Shown here piece after piece: positions 1 to 17,955 of a stretch of 64,000 nt of DNA (position 1 is the stretch's first letter; the number at the start of each line of letters is the position of its first letter). The position numbers and the translations under genes were made by a program. The DNA is from Cellulomonas gilvus ATCC 13127 (lineage in GTDB: Bacteria; Actinomycetota; Actinomycetes; Actinomycetales; Cellulomonadaceae), in NCBI RefSeq assembly GCF_000218545.1, contig NC_015671.1:2108001-2172000 (forward strand), given 5' to 3'. The notes under the pieces are model-generated. The model worked only from the letters and a program-made list of their open reading frames with translations. It was not told the DNA's origin and made no database searches.

Positions 1-3917
<3,917 letters not shown>

Positions 3918-4109
3918 GTTTCACGCCACCAACCCACCGAAGCAGGCCAGCAGACAACACAACGAACAGACCCGAAGGTCCAATCAGATTCGGCTTCAAT
4001 TGAAGGACCCCACCACCCACGGGGTGGACGGCAAGGCCCCAATCTCAACCAAACAACCCGTCTTCGACAACATCGAGACGAGCCATATGGCATCGACTAC
4101 TTGGCACAC

Positions 4110-4129
4110 TGTTGAGTTCTCAAGGAACA
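4110..4129 (-). promoter_or_regulatory. boxA-like element in the rRNA leader
   Basis: The minus strand reads TGTTCCTTGAGAACTCAACA about 190 bases before the mature 16S 5' end. It matches the spacer element at 2010-2029 in its core CTTGAGAACT, which supports a shared antitermination or processing role. The function is inferred from known actinomycete rRNA leaders. Confidence 0.6.
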
Positions 4130-4213
4130 GACGCGCATCTCCCCGGCACCGTGAGGCACCGAGCCAGAGGCTTGTGTGTTCGTCCCCCGCGCTTCCGCGC
4201 CTGGGGCTTCACT

Positions 4214-4243
4214 ACCTTACCCGATCTTCCGGCCCTGCGGAAC
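4214..4243 (-). promoter_or_regulatory. Candidate proximal rRNA promoter
   Basis: The minus strand has a -10-like TAAGGT (4219-4214) preceded at 17-18 bases by a weak -35-like TTCCGC/GTTCCG. It sits about 300 bases upstream of 16S, a plausible place for a second rRNA promoter. The -10 fits the TANNNT form common in this window, but the -35 is poor, so the call is tentative. Confidence 0.35.
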
Positions 4244-4411
4244 CACCCTTGCGAGCTGTTCTGCGACCCGGCTTCCCGGTCCCGATCTGCCTGTGGGCGC
4301 ACGAGCGCCCTGCGGTCTGATCGGGGGTGGCCGCCTGCGGGACCGACCACCGTTCCAATCCTTGCGGATCTGGACTCGGTGTCCGTTCCTCCCTGCCGGG
4401 CGACCTGTGGA

Positions 4412-4441
4412 ACATTACGCGGCTCCCGGCGCGATCGGCAA
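4412..4441 (-). promoter_or_regulatory. Candidate distal rRNA promoter
   Basis: On the minus strand TTGCCG (4441-4436) and TAATGT (4417-4412) are separated by 18 bases, a good match to a housekeeping sigma promoter. It lies in the 660-base gap between tyrS and 16S, together with the boxA-like element and the proximal promoter candidate. Multiple tandem promoters are usual for rRNA operons; this one has not been tested. Confidence 0.45.
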
Positions 4442-4578
4442 ATCGCGGTCGAGTGACGCCGCTCACCCGTGGCCTGCACCGCGCTGACCTGCATCGGCGC
4501 CCGACCGACCGCCGCTTCCGCCGACGGGCGGGCGCCGGCGCGCACCGGGACCAGCCCGGCCGCGCGCCGGCGACCCGG

Positions 4579-5841
4579 TCAGGCGTGCGCGTCGACGACC
4601 GCGAGCGTGCGCTTGCCGCGACGCAGGACCGCCCACCGCCCGTGCAGGAGGTCGGCCTCGCCGAGGGTCGCGGCCTCGTCGGGCACGCGCGTGTTGTTCA
4701 CCGACGCTCCCCCCTCGGCCACCGCACGGCGGGCCTCCGACCGGGACTTGACCACGCCGGTGGCCGCCAGGAGGTCCACGACGAGGTCACCCGGCCGCCC
4801 CGGGGCGGTCGGCAGCTCCGCGACGGCCGCGGCCAGGGTCTGCTCGTCCAGGTCCGCGAGCGAGCCGCGGCCGAACAGCGCCTGCGAGGCCGCCACGACC
4901 GCATCGGCCGCGGCCGCGCCGTGCACCAGTGCGGTCACGTCGTAAGCGAGCGCACGCTGCGCCTCCCGGGCCGACGGCCGCTCCGCGACCGCGCGCTCGA
5001 GCTCCTCGATCTGCTCGCGGGTCCGGAACGTGAAGACCTTGAGGTAGCCGACCACGTCCGCGTCGTCGGCGTTGAGCCAGAACTGGAAGAACGCGTACGG
5101 CGTGGTCATCTCCGGGTCCAGCCACACCGTGCCGGACTCGGTCTTGCCGAACTTGGTCCCGTCGGCCTTCGTGATGAGCGGCGTGGTCAGCGCGTGCACG
5201 CCGACGCCCTCGACCTTGCGGATCAGCTCGACGCCCGACAGCAGGTTGCCCCACTGGTCGGATCCACCGGTCTGCAGCGTCACGCCGTGCCGGCGGTGCA
5301 GCTCGAGGAAGTCCATGCCCTGGAGCACCTGGTAGCTGAACTCCGTGAACGAGATCCCCTGGTCGCTGTTCAGGCGACGCGCGACGGTGTCCTTGGCGAG
5401 CATCGTGCCCAGGCGGAAGTGCTTGCCCACGTCCCGCAGCAGGTCGATCGCCGACAGCGAGGACGTCCAGTCGAGGTTGTTCACCATGGTCGCGGGCTGG
5501 TCCCCGTCGAACCGCAGGAGCGGCGCGATCTGCGCCCGGATGCGCTCGACCCAGCCCGCGACGACGTCGCGGGAGTTCAGCGTGCGCTCCCCCGTCATCT
5601 TGGGGTCGCCGATCAGGCCGGTGGCGCCGCCGACGAGCGCGTACGGGCGGTGCCCCGCGTCCTGCAGGCGGCGCACCGTGAGGATCTGCACGAGGTTGCC
5701 GATGTGCAGGCTCGGCGCGGTCGGGTCGAAGCCGCAGTACAGGCTGACCGGCCCCGCGGACAGCGCCTCGCGCAGCGCGTCCAGGTCGGTGGTGTGGGCG
5801 ATGAGCCCGCGCCAGGCGAGCTCGTCGAGGATGTGGTTCAC
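4579..5841 (-). CDS. tyrS: Tyrosyl-tRNA synthetase
   Basis: The 420-residue protein charges tRNA-Tyr with tyrosine in the cytoplasm. It has a class I catalytic core with the HIGH-type motif HIGN at residues 46-49 and the KMSKS-type loop as KFGKT at about 230-234, followed by an anticodon-binding region and a C-terminal S4 domain (about 350-417). The length is normal for the bacterial TyrRS family. The start is a GTG at 5841, preceded on the minus strand by GGAGAG at a usual distance. It follows mpg by 83 bases and ends upstream of the rRNA promoters. The order mpg then tyrS is also known in mycobacteria. Confidence 0.97.
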   Translation of the reverse strand: MNHILDELAWRGLIAHTTDLDALREALSAGPVSLYCGFDPTAPSLHIGNLVQILTVRRLQDAGHRPYALVGGATGLIGDPKMTGERTLNSRDVVAGWVERIRAQIAPLLRFDGDQPATMVNNLDWTSSLSAIDLLRDVGKHFRLGTMLAKDTVARRLNSDQGISFTEFSYQVLQGMDFLELHRRHGVTLQTGGSDQWGNLLSGVELIRKVEGVGVHALTTPLITKADGTKFGKTESGTVWLDPEMTTPYAFFQFWLNADDADVVGYLKVFTFRTREQIEELERAVAERPSAREAQRALAYDVTALVHGAAAADAVVAASQALFGRGSLADLDEQTLAAAVAELPTAPGRPGDLVVDLLAATGVVKSRSEARRAVAEGGASVNNTRVPDEAATLGEADLLHGRWAVLRRGKRTLAVVDAHA

Positions 5842-5906
5842 GTCAGGGTCTCTCCGGTCCGGGGCGCGGCGCTCGGTGCGCCGCGAAGGTCAGGGGCGGC
5901 GTGCAG

Positions 5907-5949
5907 GCCGGCGTCGTCGTCCCGTCACGGGACGTCTTCCGACGCCGGC
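5907..5949 (-). terminator. Hairpin at the 3' end of mpg
   Basis: A 10-bp perfect stem, GCCGGCGTCG (5907-5916) with CGACGCCGGC (5940-5949), spans the mpg stop codon, with a second small palindrome, GTCCCGTCACGGGAC, inside the loop. It lies at the junction between the arginine transcription unit and tyrS and could slow or end transcription. There is no T-tract, so it may only be a processing or attenuation hairpin. Confidence 0.35.
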
Positions 5950-6698
5950 GAGCGATACGCGGCCGTGGTGGCGGCCGGCGACCGGTACGCCGGTCGGTAG
6001 GCGGAGACCGAGCTCTCACCGGTGATCCAGTAGCGCCACGGGTGGCGGGTCGCGTCACCGCCCACGCCCGAGACGCCCACGCGTGGGCCGCTCGCGTGCG
6101 TCGCGAGAGCGGGCCCGTCGTGCCGGTGCACCACCACGGCGCCGCCGGCCTCGGTCACGTCCGCGCCGTTGCTCGCCAGGTCGAGGCCTAGGCACACCGC
6201 GAGCCGCGCGGGTCCGCGGGCCAGCTGGCGGTGCGAGTCGACGACCCCGACGCGCTCGCGCCGGTGCCACGCGAGGTCCGCACCGTCGACCACCTCGGCC
6301 GCGCGCAGCAGGACCGCGGCGGGTGAGCCCGTGGGCTCGCACACCACGTTGACGCAGTGGTGCAGCCCGAGATGCCGGTAGACGTAGAGACGGCCCGGCT
6401 CGGCGAACATCACCGCGTTGCGGGCGGTGCGTCCGCGGTACGCGTGCGACCCCGGGTCGTCGGACCCGCCGTAGGCCTCGACCTCGGTCACCCGGACCGT
6501 CACGTCGCCGTCCGACGAGCGTGCCGTGACGTAGGACCCGAGCAGGTCGCGGGCGACCGCGTGCACGTCACGGGCGTACCAGACGCGCGCCGGCACCGAG
6601 ACGAACCTCAGCGGGTCGGCCGCATCCGGCATGCGGGGTGCCGCGTGCGCGGACGACGCGCGCGCGTCGTCCTGCGGGGCCCGGTCCGGTGCGGTCAC
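5925..6698 (-). CDS. mpg: 3-methyladenine DNA glycosylase (AAG/MPG family)
   Basis: This protein of up to 257 residues belongs to the AAG/MPG family, which removes alkylated purines from DNA and starts base excision repair. Diagnostic stretches are LARDLLGSYV, VTEVEAYGGSDDPGSHAYRG and a catalytic region with NAVMFAEPG followed by YVYRHLGLHHCVN, then RGPARLAVCLGL toward the C-terminus. The GTG at 6698 overlaps the stop of the upstream kinase gene by 4 bases, which supports this start, although a later ATG (about residue 23) would also give a family-length protein. The last 30 residues contain a short repeated YRSPA motif that looks disordered. The gene is the last cistron of the arginine unit by spacing, an unexpected place for a repair gene but one seen in relatives. 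Confidence 0.88.
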   Translation of the reverse strand: MTAPDRAPQDDARASSAHAAPRMPDAADPLRFVSVPARVWYARDVHAVARDLLGSYVTARSSDGDVTVRVTEVEAYGGSDDPGSHAYRGRTARNAVMFAEPGRLYVYRHLGLHHCVNVVCEPTGSPAAVLLRAAEVVDGADLAWHRRERVGVVDSHRQLARGPARLAVCLGLDLASNGADVTEAGGAVVVHRHDGPALATHASGPRVGVSGVGGDATRHPWRYWITGESSVSAYRPAYRSPAATTAAYRSPASEDVP

Positions 6699-7288
6699 GG
6701 GTTCATCCTGCCAAACGCGTCCAGCCGGACGTCGGCACGTCCGCGCGTGCCCTCACGCGCGTAGTGCGCGGCCTCGTCGCGCATCCACGCGTCCCAGTGG
6801 GCGCGTGCTGCGGCGCCGTCGCGCGCCAGCCCGCGCGCCAGGCGCAGGTCGTCGGGCGCCTCGACCCAGACCCGCAGCGTCGCGACCGCGTCCGCGGCGC
6901 GGCGCGCGGCACCGCAGCCCTCGAGCACGAGCACGTCCGGCACCGGGACGTCGACCCAGTCGGCGAACGCGGCACGCCCCCAGTCGTAGCGCTGCAGGCG
7001 GCCGGCGCGACCGCGCCGCAACGGCTCGAGCACCTGGGCGGACAGCCGCGGCCAGCACGAGCCCTCGAGCCCCGTCCAGCCGTCGTACACGTCGTCCATG
7101 TGCACCGCACCGGCGGACACGCCGCGGTCGCCGAGCGCACCGACGAGCCGCGCCGCGAGCGTCGTCTTGCCCGATCCCGCGGGGCCGTCGACGCAGATCA
7201 GCCGCACCGGGCCCAGCAGCGGACGTGCCGCGAGGGTGCGCTCGACGATCGTCGCGAGCGCACCCTCGTCGGACGGGGCGGTGACCAC
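6695..7288 (-). CDS. Uridine-kinase-like P-loop ATP-binding protein
   Basis: The 197-residue product has a Walker A motif GPAGSGKT near residue 33 and a HMDDVYDGW stretch like the Asp-rich substrate/Mg region of uridine kinase and phosphoribulokinase-type P-loop kinases. The rest (VPDVLVLEGCGAARR, then a region rich in Arg and Ala) fits the uridine kinase-like superfamily often annotated only as ATP-binding protein. The substrate cannot be read from the sequence. I chose the GTG at 7288 because it lies 10 bases after the argH stop and removes a low-complexity Arg-rich extension; there is no clear ribosome site. The end overlaps mpg by 4 bases, so argH, this kinase and mpg are likely co-transcribed. 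Confidence 0.75.
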   Translation of the reverse strand: MVTAPSDEGALATIVERTLAARPLLGPVRLICVDGPAGSGKTTLAARLVGALGDRGVSAGAVHMDDVYDGWTGLEGSCWPRLSAQVLEPLRRGRAGRLQRYDWGRAAFADWVDVPVPDVLVLEGCGAARRAADAVATLRVWVEAPDDLRLARGLARDGAAARAHWDAWMRDEAAHYAREGTRGRADVRLDAFGRMNP

Positions 7289-7298
7289 GGTCGGGCCG

Positions 7299-9967
<2,669 letters not shown>

Positions 9968-9975
<8 letters not shown>

Positions 9976-10570
9976 GGTGCTCTTCCTTCGAGGGTTCGTG
10001 GTGCTTGGTGGGGTCGGGGGTGCGCACGTCCGTGGCCAGGGCCAGGAAGCGAGCGGCGAGCGCGGCCCCGTCGGGGTCACGCGAGACGACGAGGATGGTG
10101 TCGTCACCGGCGATCGTGCCGAGCACGGCCGGCAGGACGGAGTGGTCGATCGCGGAGGCGAGGAACTGCGCGGCACCGGGCGGGGTCCGCAGCACGACGA
10201 GGTTGCCCGACGACTCTGCGGTGAGCAGCAGCTCGCCGCACAACCGGGCCAGGCGTGCGGCCAGGTGCTCGGCGACGTCGTCGACCGCGGTGGGCAGGCC
10301 GCGGACGGCGCCCTCCGGGGGCAGCGCGTACGCGAGCGCGCCCGACGACGTGCGGACCTTGACCGCGCGCAGCTCGACGAGGTCGCGCGAGAGCGTGGCC
10401 TGCGTGACCGTGACGCCCGCGTCCGCGAGCAGCTCGGCGAGCTGCTGCTGCGAGTGCACCGAGCCGCGCGCGAGCAGCGTCACGACCAGGGCCTGCCGGG
10501 CGGCCTTGGTCTGCGGGACCGTGCCCGGCGGTGCGCCCACGGCTGCCGCGCCCACGCTCGTCGCGCCCAC
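9968..10570 (-). CDS. argR: Arginine repressor ArgR
   Basis: The 200-residue protein is the arginine-responsive repressor that, as a hexamer with L-arginine, binds ARG boxes and shuts off arginine synthesis. A winged helix-turn-helix domain (about 20-95, with the characteristic [20 protein letters not shown]) is followed by the oligomerisation/arginine-binding core (about 115-185) carrying [15 protein letters not shown]. The GTG at 10570 leaves one base after argF; it adds some 20 disordered residues compared with typical ArgR, so a later start is possible. Lying between argF and argG means the repressor is made from the operon it controls, giving autoregulation. Confidence 0.95.
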
Positions 10571-10571
10571 G

Positions 10572-12810
<2,239 letters not shown>

Positions 12811-12814
<4 letters not shown>

Positions 12815-13794
12815 GCGGGCACCTCCGGGTGGACCAGCGGGATGGGGGCGGTGAACGGCGCGTCGGCGGGCTCCTCGTCGGGCAGCACCATGGTCCCGAT
12901 GCCGTCGGACGTGAAGACCTCGACCAGGATCGAGTGGGGCGCGCGGCCGTCGATGACGTGCGCGCGGCCGACCCCGCCCTCGACGGCTCGCCAGCAGGCC
13001 TCCATCTTGGGCCGCATGCCGGCGTCGAGCGTGGGCAGGACGCCGGCGAGCTCGGTGGCGCGCAGACGGCGCACGAGCGAGGACCGGTCCGGCCAGCGCA
13101 GGTACAGGCCCTCGACGTCCGTCAGGACGATGAGCTTGCGCGCACCGAGCGCGACCGCGAGCGCCGCCGCCGCTGTGTCGGCGTTGACGTTGAGCACCTG
13201 GGTGGGGTCGTCGATGTCGGGTGCCACCGTGCTCACCACGGGGATCCGCCCCGCGTCGAGCAGGTCCTGCACCGCGCCGGGGTTGACCTGGACGACGTCA
13301 CCGACCAGGCCCACGTCCACGGGCTCGCCGTCGACGATCGCCGAGCGCCGCCGGGCCTGGAACAGCCCGCCGTCCTCGCCCGAGAGCCCGACCGCGTGCG
13401 GTCCGTGCGCGTTCAGCAGCCCGACCAGCTCGCGCGAGACCTGGCCCGTGAGCACCATGCGGACGACGTCCATCGCCTCGGGCGTGGTCACGCGCAGCCC
13501 GCCCCGGAACTCCGAGGCGATGCCGAGCCGGTCGAGCATCGCGTTGATCTGCGGACCACCGCCGTGCACGACGACCGGGCGCAGGCCCACCTGGTGCAGG
13601 AACACCATGTCCTGCGCGAACGCGCGCTTGAGGTCCTCGTCGATCATGGCGTTGCCGCCGTACTTCACCACGACGAGCGCGCCGTTGAACCGCTGCAGCC
13701 ACGGCAGCGCCTGGATCAGCACCTCGGCCTTCTGGTCGGGGCGCAGGTCGGTCCGGGTGTCGAAGTGGAAGTCGTCCGGCGGGGTGGTGGTCAC
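12811..13794 (-). CDS. argB: Acetylglutamate kinase
   Basis: The 327-residue enzyme phosphorylates N-acetylglutamate, usually the arginine-inhibited step. Amino-acid kinase fold features include VVKYGGNAM at the start of the core, [14 protein letters not shown], and [20 protein letters not shown] in the C-terminal nucleotide half. It starts at a GTG at 13794 that overlaps the argJ stop by 4 bases; the roughly 20-residue lead before the core is unremarkable. Whether this copy is arginine-sensitive cannot be told from the motifs alone. Confidence 0.96.
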
Positions 13795-15008
13795 GTCGAG
13801 TACTCGCTGTTCTCGGAGACGTAGGCGTGCGTGAGGTCGTTGGTCCACAGCGTGACCACCTCGGTGCCGGCGTGCAGGTCGATCAGCACGTGGACCTCCC
13901 GCTGGCCGGCGAGGTCCACGTCGGTGCGCGGCGCGTGCGCGCCACCCGCGCGGCAGATCATCACGCCGTTGATCGACACGTCGAGCTCGTCGGGCTCGAA
14001 CGCCGCGACCTCCTGCGGCACGGTGCCGACCGAGGCCAGGATGCGGCCCCAGTTCGGGTCGTTGCCGTAGATCGCGGCCTTGAAGAGGTTGGAGCGCGCG
14101 ACCGCGCGGGCCACCGCGAGCGCGGCGTCCTGGGTCTGCGCGCCGGTCACCGTGATCGCGATGTCGTGCGTGGCGCCCTCGGCGTCCGCGACGAGCTGAC
14201 GCGCGAGCTGTGCGGCCACGGCGGTGATCCCCGCGACGAAGCCGGCCGGGTCGGGTGCGACGCCCGAGGCACCCGACGCGAGCAGGACGACGGTGTCCGA
14301 CGTCGACATGCAGCCGTCGGAGTCGACGCGGTCGAACGTCTGGCGTGTCGCGGTGCGCAGCGCCTCGTCCGCGAGCGCCGCGTCGACCACCGCGTCGGTC
14401 GTGATCACGCACAGCATCGTGGCCAGGCCGGGTGCCAGCATCCCGGCGCCCTTGGCCATGCCACCGACCCGCCACGTGCCCTGGTCGGCCTGGACCACCA
14501 GGTCCGCTGTCTTGGGCACCGTGTCGGTGGTCATGATCGCGCCCGCGGCGGCCGGCCCACCGGTCTCCGAGAGCGCGGCGCACGCCGGGCCGACGCCCGC
14601 GAGCAGCGTGTCGATGGGCAGCCGCTCGCCGATGAGCCCGGTCGAGGCCACGACGACGTCGCCCGGTGAGATGCCGAGCGCCGCCCCGACCGTCTCCGCG
14701 GTGCGGTGCACGTCCAGGAAGCCGTCCGGGCCCGTGCACACGTTGGCGCCGCCCGAGTTGAGCACGACCGCGTGCACGACGCCGTCGGCCACGGCCTGGC
14801 GCGACCACGTCACGGGGTGACCGACCACGCGGTTGGACGTGAACACGGCCGCACCCACGTGCGACGGTCCGTCGTTCACGACGAGCGCGAGGTCCGGGCG
14901 CCCGGACGCCTTGAGACCCGCGGTGACACCGCTCGCGCGGAACCCGAGCGGTGCGGTCACGCCCGGCGAGCTCTGGGCGGTGTCCTCGGCGGTGGTCGTC
15001 GTGGTCAC
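13791..15008 (-). CDS. argJ: Glutamate N-acetyltransferase / amino-acid acetyltransferase ArgJ
   Basis: The 405-residue protein recycles the acetyl group from N-acetylornithine to glutamate. ArgJ is made as a precursor that cuts itself before a Thr in an ATML motif; here it is the Thr in [14 protein letters not shown], preceded by GMAKGAGML. After cleavage the two chains form the active enzyme. The GTG at 15008 overlaps argC by 4 bases. Whether it can also use acetyl-CoA (bifunctional type) cannot be decided here; no argA is seen in the window, which fits a cyclic pathway. Confidence 0.95.
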   Translation of the reverse strand: MTTTTTAEDTAQSSPGVTAPLGFRASGVTAGLKASGRPDLALVVNDGPSHVGAAVFTSNRVVGHPVTWSRQAVADGVVHAVVLNSGGANVCTGPDGFLDVHRTAETVGAALGISPGDVVVASTGLIGERLPIDTLLAGVGPACAALSETGGPAAAGAIMTTDTVPKTADLVVQADQGTWRVGGMAKGAGMLAPGLATMLCVITTDAVVDAALADEALRTATRQTFDRVDSDGCMSTSDTVVLLASGASGVAPDPAGFVAGITAVAAQLARQLVADAEGATHDIAITVTGAQTQDAALAVARAVARSNLFKAAIYGNDPNWGRILASVGTVPQEVAAFEPDELDVSINGVMICRAGGAHAPRTDVDLAGQREVHVLIDLHAGTEVVTLWTNDLTHAYVSENSEYST

Positions 15009-16075
15009 GGTGCGACTCCGTTCAGCGGGAGGCCGAGCGTCTCGGGCAGCCCGAGCGCGAGGTTGAGGGACTGCACGCCGCCGCCCGCGGTCCCCTTGAC
15101 GAGGTTGTCGATCGCGGTGACGGTGACGACCCGGCCCGCGCGTTCGTCGACGGCGACCTGGACCAGTGCGGTGTTCGCGCCGAGCGTCGCGGCCGTGGTG
15201 GGCCACTGCCCCTGCGGGAGCAGGTGGACGAACGGCTCGTCGGCGTAGGCCCGCTCCCACGCGTCCCGCACGGCCTGGGGCGTGGTGCCGGGGACCAGGC
15301 GTGCGGTCGCGGTCGCCAGGATGCCGCGCGACATGGGCACGAGCGTCGGTGTGAACGAGAGCGTCACGTCAGGGGCGCCCGCCGCGCGCAGGTTCTGCGC
15401 GATCTCCGGGATGTGGCGGTGGGTGCCGCCGACCGCGTACGGCTGCGCCATGCCGAGCCCCTCGGACGCGAGCAGGTGCGGCTTGAGGCTCTTGCCCGCA
15501 CCCGAGTAGCCGTTGGCGAGCACGGCGACGAGGTCGATCGGCTCGACGACGCCGGCGGCGACGCCCGGCTGCAGGCCCAACGTCACCGCGGTGACGTTGC
15601 AGCCCGGGACCGCGATGCGCGTGGCCCCCGCGAGCGCCGCGCGCTGCGCGACCGCGGTGCGCTCGCCCGCGTGCAGCAGCTCGGGCAGGCCGTAGGGCCA
15701 CGTGCCCGCATGCTCGCTGCCGTAGTACGTGCGCCAGTCGGACGCGTCGACGAGCCGGTGGTCGGCACCCAGGTCGACGACGACCGTGCGCGGGTCGCGT
15801 GCGGCGAGCTCGGCCGCCACCGCGCCGCTCGCGCCGTGCGGGAGCGCCAGGACCACCACGTCGTGCCCGGCGAGCGTGTCGACCGTGGTGGGCGCGAGGA
15901 CGCGGTCCGCGAGACCACGCAGGTGTGGCTGGTGCTCACCGAGCGTGCTGCCGGCGTTGGAGTGCGCGCTGACGGTCTCGATGCGGGCCTCGGGGTGCTG
16001 CAGGAGGACGCGGAGCATCTCGCCGCCCGCGTACCCGCTCGCACCGGCGACCGCCACGGAGAAGGACATACGCAT
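15005..16075 (-). CDS. argC: N-acetyl-gamma-glutamyl-phosphate reductase
   Basis: The 356-residue NADPH-dependent enzyme reduces N-acetylglutamyl phosphate to the semialdehyde. It begins with a Rossmann motif [14 protein letters not shown] and has the catalytic cysteine in [16 protein letters not shown], with [13 protein letters not shown] further on. Among several in-frame ATGs I chose 16075 because AGGAG lies 9 bases before it on the minus strand; 16069 is the next option. It is the first gene of the arginine operon and diverges from the quinone oxidoreductase with about 100 bases between them. Confidence 0.95.
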   Translation of the reverse strand: MRMSFSVAVAGASGYAGGEMLRVLLQHPEARIETVSAHSNAGSTLGEHQPHLRGLADRVLAPTTVDTLAGHDVVVLALPHGASGAVAAELAARDPRTVVVDLGADHRLVDASDWRTYYGSEHAGTWPYGLPELLHAGERTAVAQRAALAGATRIAVPGCNVTAVTLGLQPGVAAGVVEPIDLVAVLANGYSGAGKSLKPHLLASEGLGMAQPYAVGGTHRHIPEIAQNLRAAGAPDVTLSFTPTLVPMSRGILATATARLVPGTTPQAVRDAWERAYADEPFVHLLPQGQWPTTAATLGANTALVQVAVDERAGRVVTVTAIDNLVKGTAGGGVQSLNLALGLPETLGLPLNGVAP

Positions 16076-16084
16076 GAACATACA
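16071..16084 (-). promoter_or_regulatory. Weak candidate ARG box at the argC start
   Basis: The minus strand reads TGTATGTTCATGCG between the ribosome site and the argC start, partly fitting the TGNATNNNNATNCA pattern of ArgR half-sites. A poorer match, TGTGCGTGCATCAG, lies 26 bases upstream, not the usual 21. Because argR is encoded in this operon an operator here is expected, but the sequence match alone is weak. Confidence 0.3.
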
Positions 16085-16176
16085 CTCCTGCGCGAACTGA
16101 TGCACGCACATCCGGTCGCGCCGGATCACATCCTGCGCCGGGATGACGCGCGGCGTCCGCGGCGTTGCAGCACGTC

Positions 16177-17160
16177 ATGCGCGCCGTCATCGCCTCGTCA
16201 CCCGGGGGGCCCGAGGCCCTCGCCGTCGTCGACCGCCCGGACCCCGTCCCCGCGCCGGACGAGGTGCTCGTGCGCGTCGCCGCGGCGGGCGTCAACTTCA
16301 TCGACACCTACCGGCGGTCGGGTGCGTACGCGATGCCGTTCCCGCACGTCGTCGGGTCCGAGGGTGCGGGCGTGGTGCAGGCGGTGGGCTCCGACGTCGC
16401 GCGGTTCGCGCCGGGCGACCGCGTCGCGTGGGCGCAGGCACCGGGCTCGTACGCCGAGCTCGTCGTGGTGCGCGAGCGCGAGCTGCTCGCGGTGCCCGAC
16501 GGCGTCGACGACCGCGCCGCGGCCGCGCTGCCGCTGCAGGGCCTGACCGCGCACTACCTCGCGACGTCCTCCTACCGCGTGGCCCCCGGATCCACCGTCC
16601 TCGTGCACGCCGCGGCCGGCGGGGTCGGGCTGCTGCTGACCCAGCTCGCCGTCGCGCGCGGCGGACGCGTGCTCGCGACCGTCGGCGCGGCGCACAAGGC
16701 GGACCTGGCCCGCGCCGCCGGTGCGAGCGACGTGATCCGGTACGACGAGCTGACCGACCTGCCCACCGAGCTGCCCGCCGCCGTGCGCGCGCTGACCGAC
16801 GGCCGCGGCGTCGACGCGGTCTACGACGGCGTCGGTCGGACGACGTTCGACGCCTCGCTCGCCTCGCTCGCGCGCCGCGGCACGCTCGTCCTGTTCGGCG
16901 CCGCCTCGGGACCCGTCCCACCCGTCGACCCGCAGCGGCTCAACGCCGCGGGCTCGGTGTTCCTCACCCGCCCCACGCTCGGCGACCACGTCGCCACGCG
17001 CGACGAGCTCGAGTGGCGCGCGGACGAGCTGTTCACCGCCGTCGCCGACGGCTCGCTCGACGTGCGCGTCGGCGCCACCTATCCGTTGGCCGACGCGGCC
17101 GACGCCCACCGCGCGCTCGAGGCGCGTGCCACCACCGGAAAGGTCCTCCTGCTGCCGTGA
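16177..17160 (+). CDS. Quinone oxidoreductase (zinc-free MDR family)
   Basis: The 327-residue protein belongs to the quinone oxidoreductase branch of the medium-chain dehydrogenase/reductase family, which reduces quinones or enones with NADPH. The N-terminal GroES-like part contains AAGVNFIDTYRRSGAY, and the Rossmann part has VLVHAAAGGVGLLLTQLA near residue 150. Cysteine and histidine zinc ligands of alcohol dehydrogenases are absent. The ATG at 16177 begins the usual MRAV start of the family. It overlaps the next gene by 4 bases, suggesting joint expression and perhaps a redox link with the DsbA-like partner. Confidence 0.88.
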   Translation: MRAVIASSPGGPEALAVVDRPDPVPAPDEVLVRVAAAGVNFIDTYRRSGAYAMPFPHVVGSEGAGVVQAVGSDVARFAPGDRVAWAQAPGSYAELVVVRERELLAVPDGVDDRAAAALPLQGLTAHYLATSSYRVAPGSTVLVHAAAGGVGLLLTQLAVARGGRVLATVGAAHKADLARAAGASDVIRYDELTDLPTELPAAVRALTDGRGVDAVYDGVGRTTFDASLASLARRGTLVLFGAASGPVPPVDPQRLNAAGSVFLTRPTLGDHVATRDELEWRADELFTAVADGSLDVRVGATYPLADAADAHRALEARATTGKVLLLP

Positions 17161-17915
17161 CCACGCTCCCCACCGCCCCGACCCGCACGCTGACCGTCGA
17201 GGTCTGGTCCGACATCGCCTGCCCGTGGTGCTACATCGGCAAGCGCCGGTTCGCCCAGGCGCTCGAGCAGTTCGACCACCGCGACCACGTGGACGTCGTC
17301 TGGCGCTCCTACCAGCTCTCGCCCGACACGCCGCGCGGGCCCGGACGTCCCGAGGCCGAGGCCCTGGCCGAGCTCAAGGGGATCGGTCGTGACCAGGTCG
17401 ACCGCATGTTCGCGCACGTCACAGCGGTCGCGGCGGAGGTCGGGCTCGCGTACGACTTCGGAACCGTGCTCGCGTTCAACTCCTACGACGCGCACCGCCT
17501 GACGCACCTCGCACGCGAGGTCGGGGGCGCGGCGCTGGCCGAGCGCACGCTCGAGGCGCTGTTCTCCGCGCACTTCGAGCGGGGTGCGGACCTGGGTACC
17601 GACGCCGGGCTCGTCACGGTCGCGCGCGAGGCGGGCTTCGGCGCCGCGGGGCTCGACGACGCGGCCGTCGCCGCGTTCCTCGCCGGGTCCGCGCAGTCCG
17701 ACGCGGTCGACGAGGACCTCGCGCAGGCGCGGGCTCTCGGCGTGACCGGCGTGCCGTTCTTCGTCGTCGACCGCAGGTACGCGGTCTCCGGTGCGCAGCC
17801 GTCCGACGTGTTCACGCAGCTGCTCGAGACCGGCTGGCGCGAGGCGAACCCGCTGCAGACGATCGCGGGCGACCCCGACGCGCACGCGTGCGCCGACGAC
17901 TCGTGCGCGATCTGA
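17157..17915 (+). CDS. FrnE-like DsbA-family oxidoreductase
   Basis: The 252-residue protein is a cytoplasmic DsbA-fold disulfide oxidoreductase of the FrnE type. The active-site CPWC is at residues 22-25 (SDIACPWCYIGKRRF), a helical insert occupies roughly 60-170, and the cis-proline stretch is GVTGVPFFVVDRRYAVSGAQ near 200. The C-terminus has an extra Cys pair in CADDSC, as in FrnE proteins where a second redox site is described. There is no signal peptide. The GTG at 17157 overlaps the upstream stop by 4 bases. The substrate is unknown. Confidence 0.88.
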   Translation: MTTLPTAPTRTLTVEVWSDIACPWCYIGKRRFAQALEQFDHRDHVDVVWRSYQLSPDTPRGPGRPEAEALAELKGIGRDQVDRMFAHVTAVAAEVGLAYDFGTVLAFNSYDAHRLTHLAREVGGAALAERTLEALFSAHFERGADLGTDAGLVTVAREAGFGAAGLDDAAVAAFLAGSAQSDAVDEDLAQARALGVTGVPFFVVDRRYAVSGAQPSDVFTQLLETGWREANPLQTIAGDPDAHACADDSCAI

Positions 17916-17943
17916 GTCCGACCGCGAGCACCGGAGTCGGGAC

Positions 17944-17949
17944 TAGCCT
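17944..17949 (+). promoter_or_regulatory. -10 hexamer for a leaderless glycosyltransferase mRNA
   Basis: TAGCCT is followed by exactly six bases and then the GTG start at 17956. With transcription beginning 6-7 bases after the -10, the mRNA would start at the start codon itself. The spacing is the same at several other genes in this window. Confidence 0.5.
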
Positions 17950-17955
17950 CCTGGC

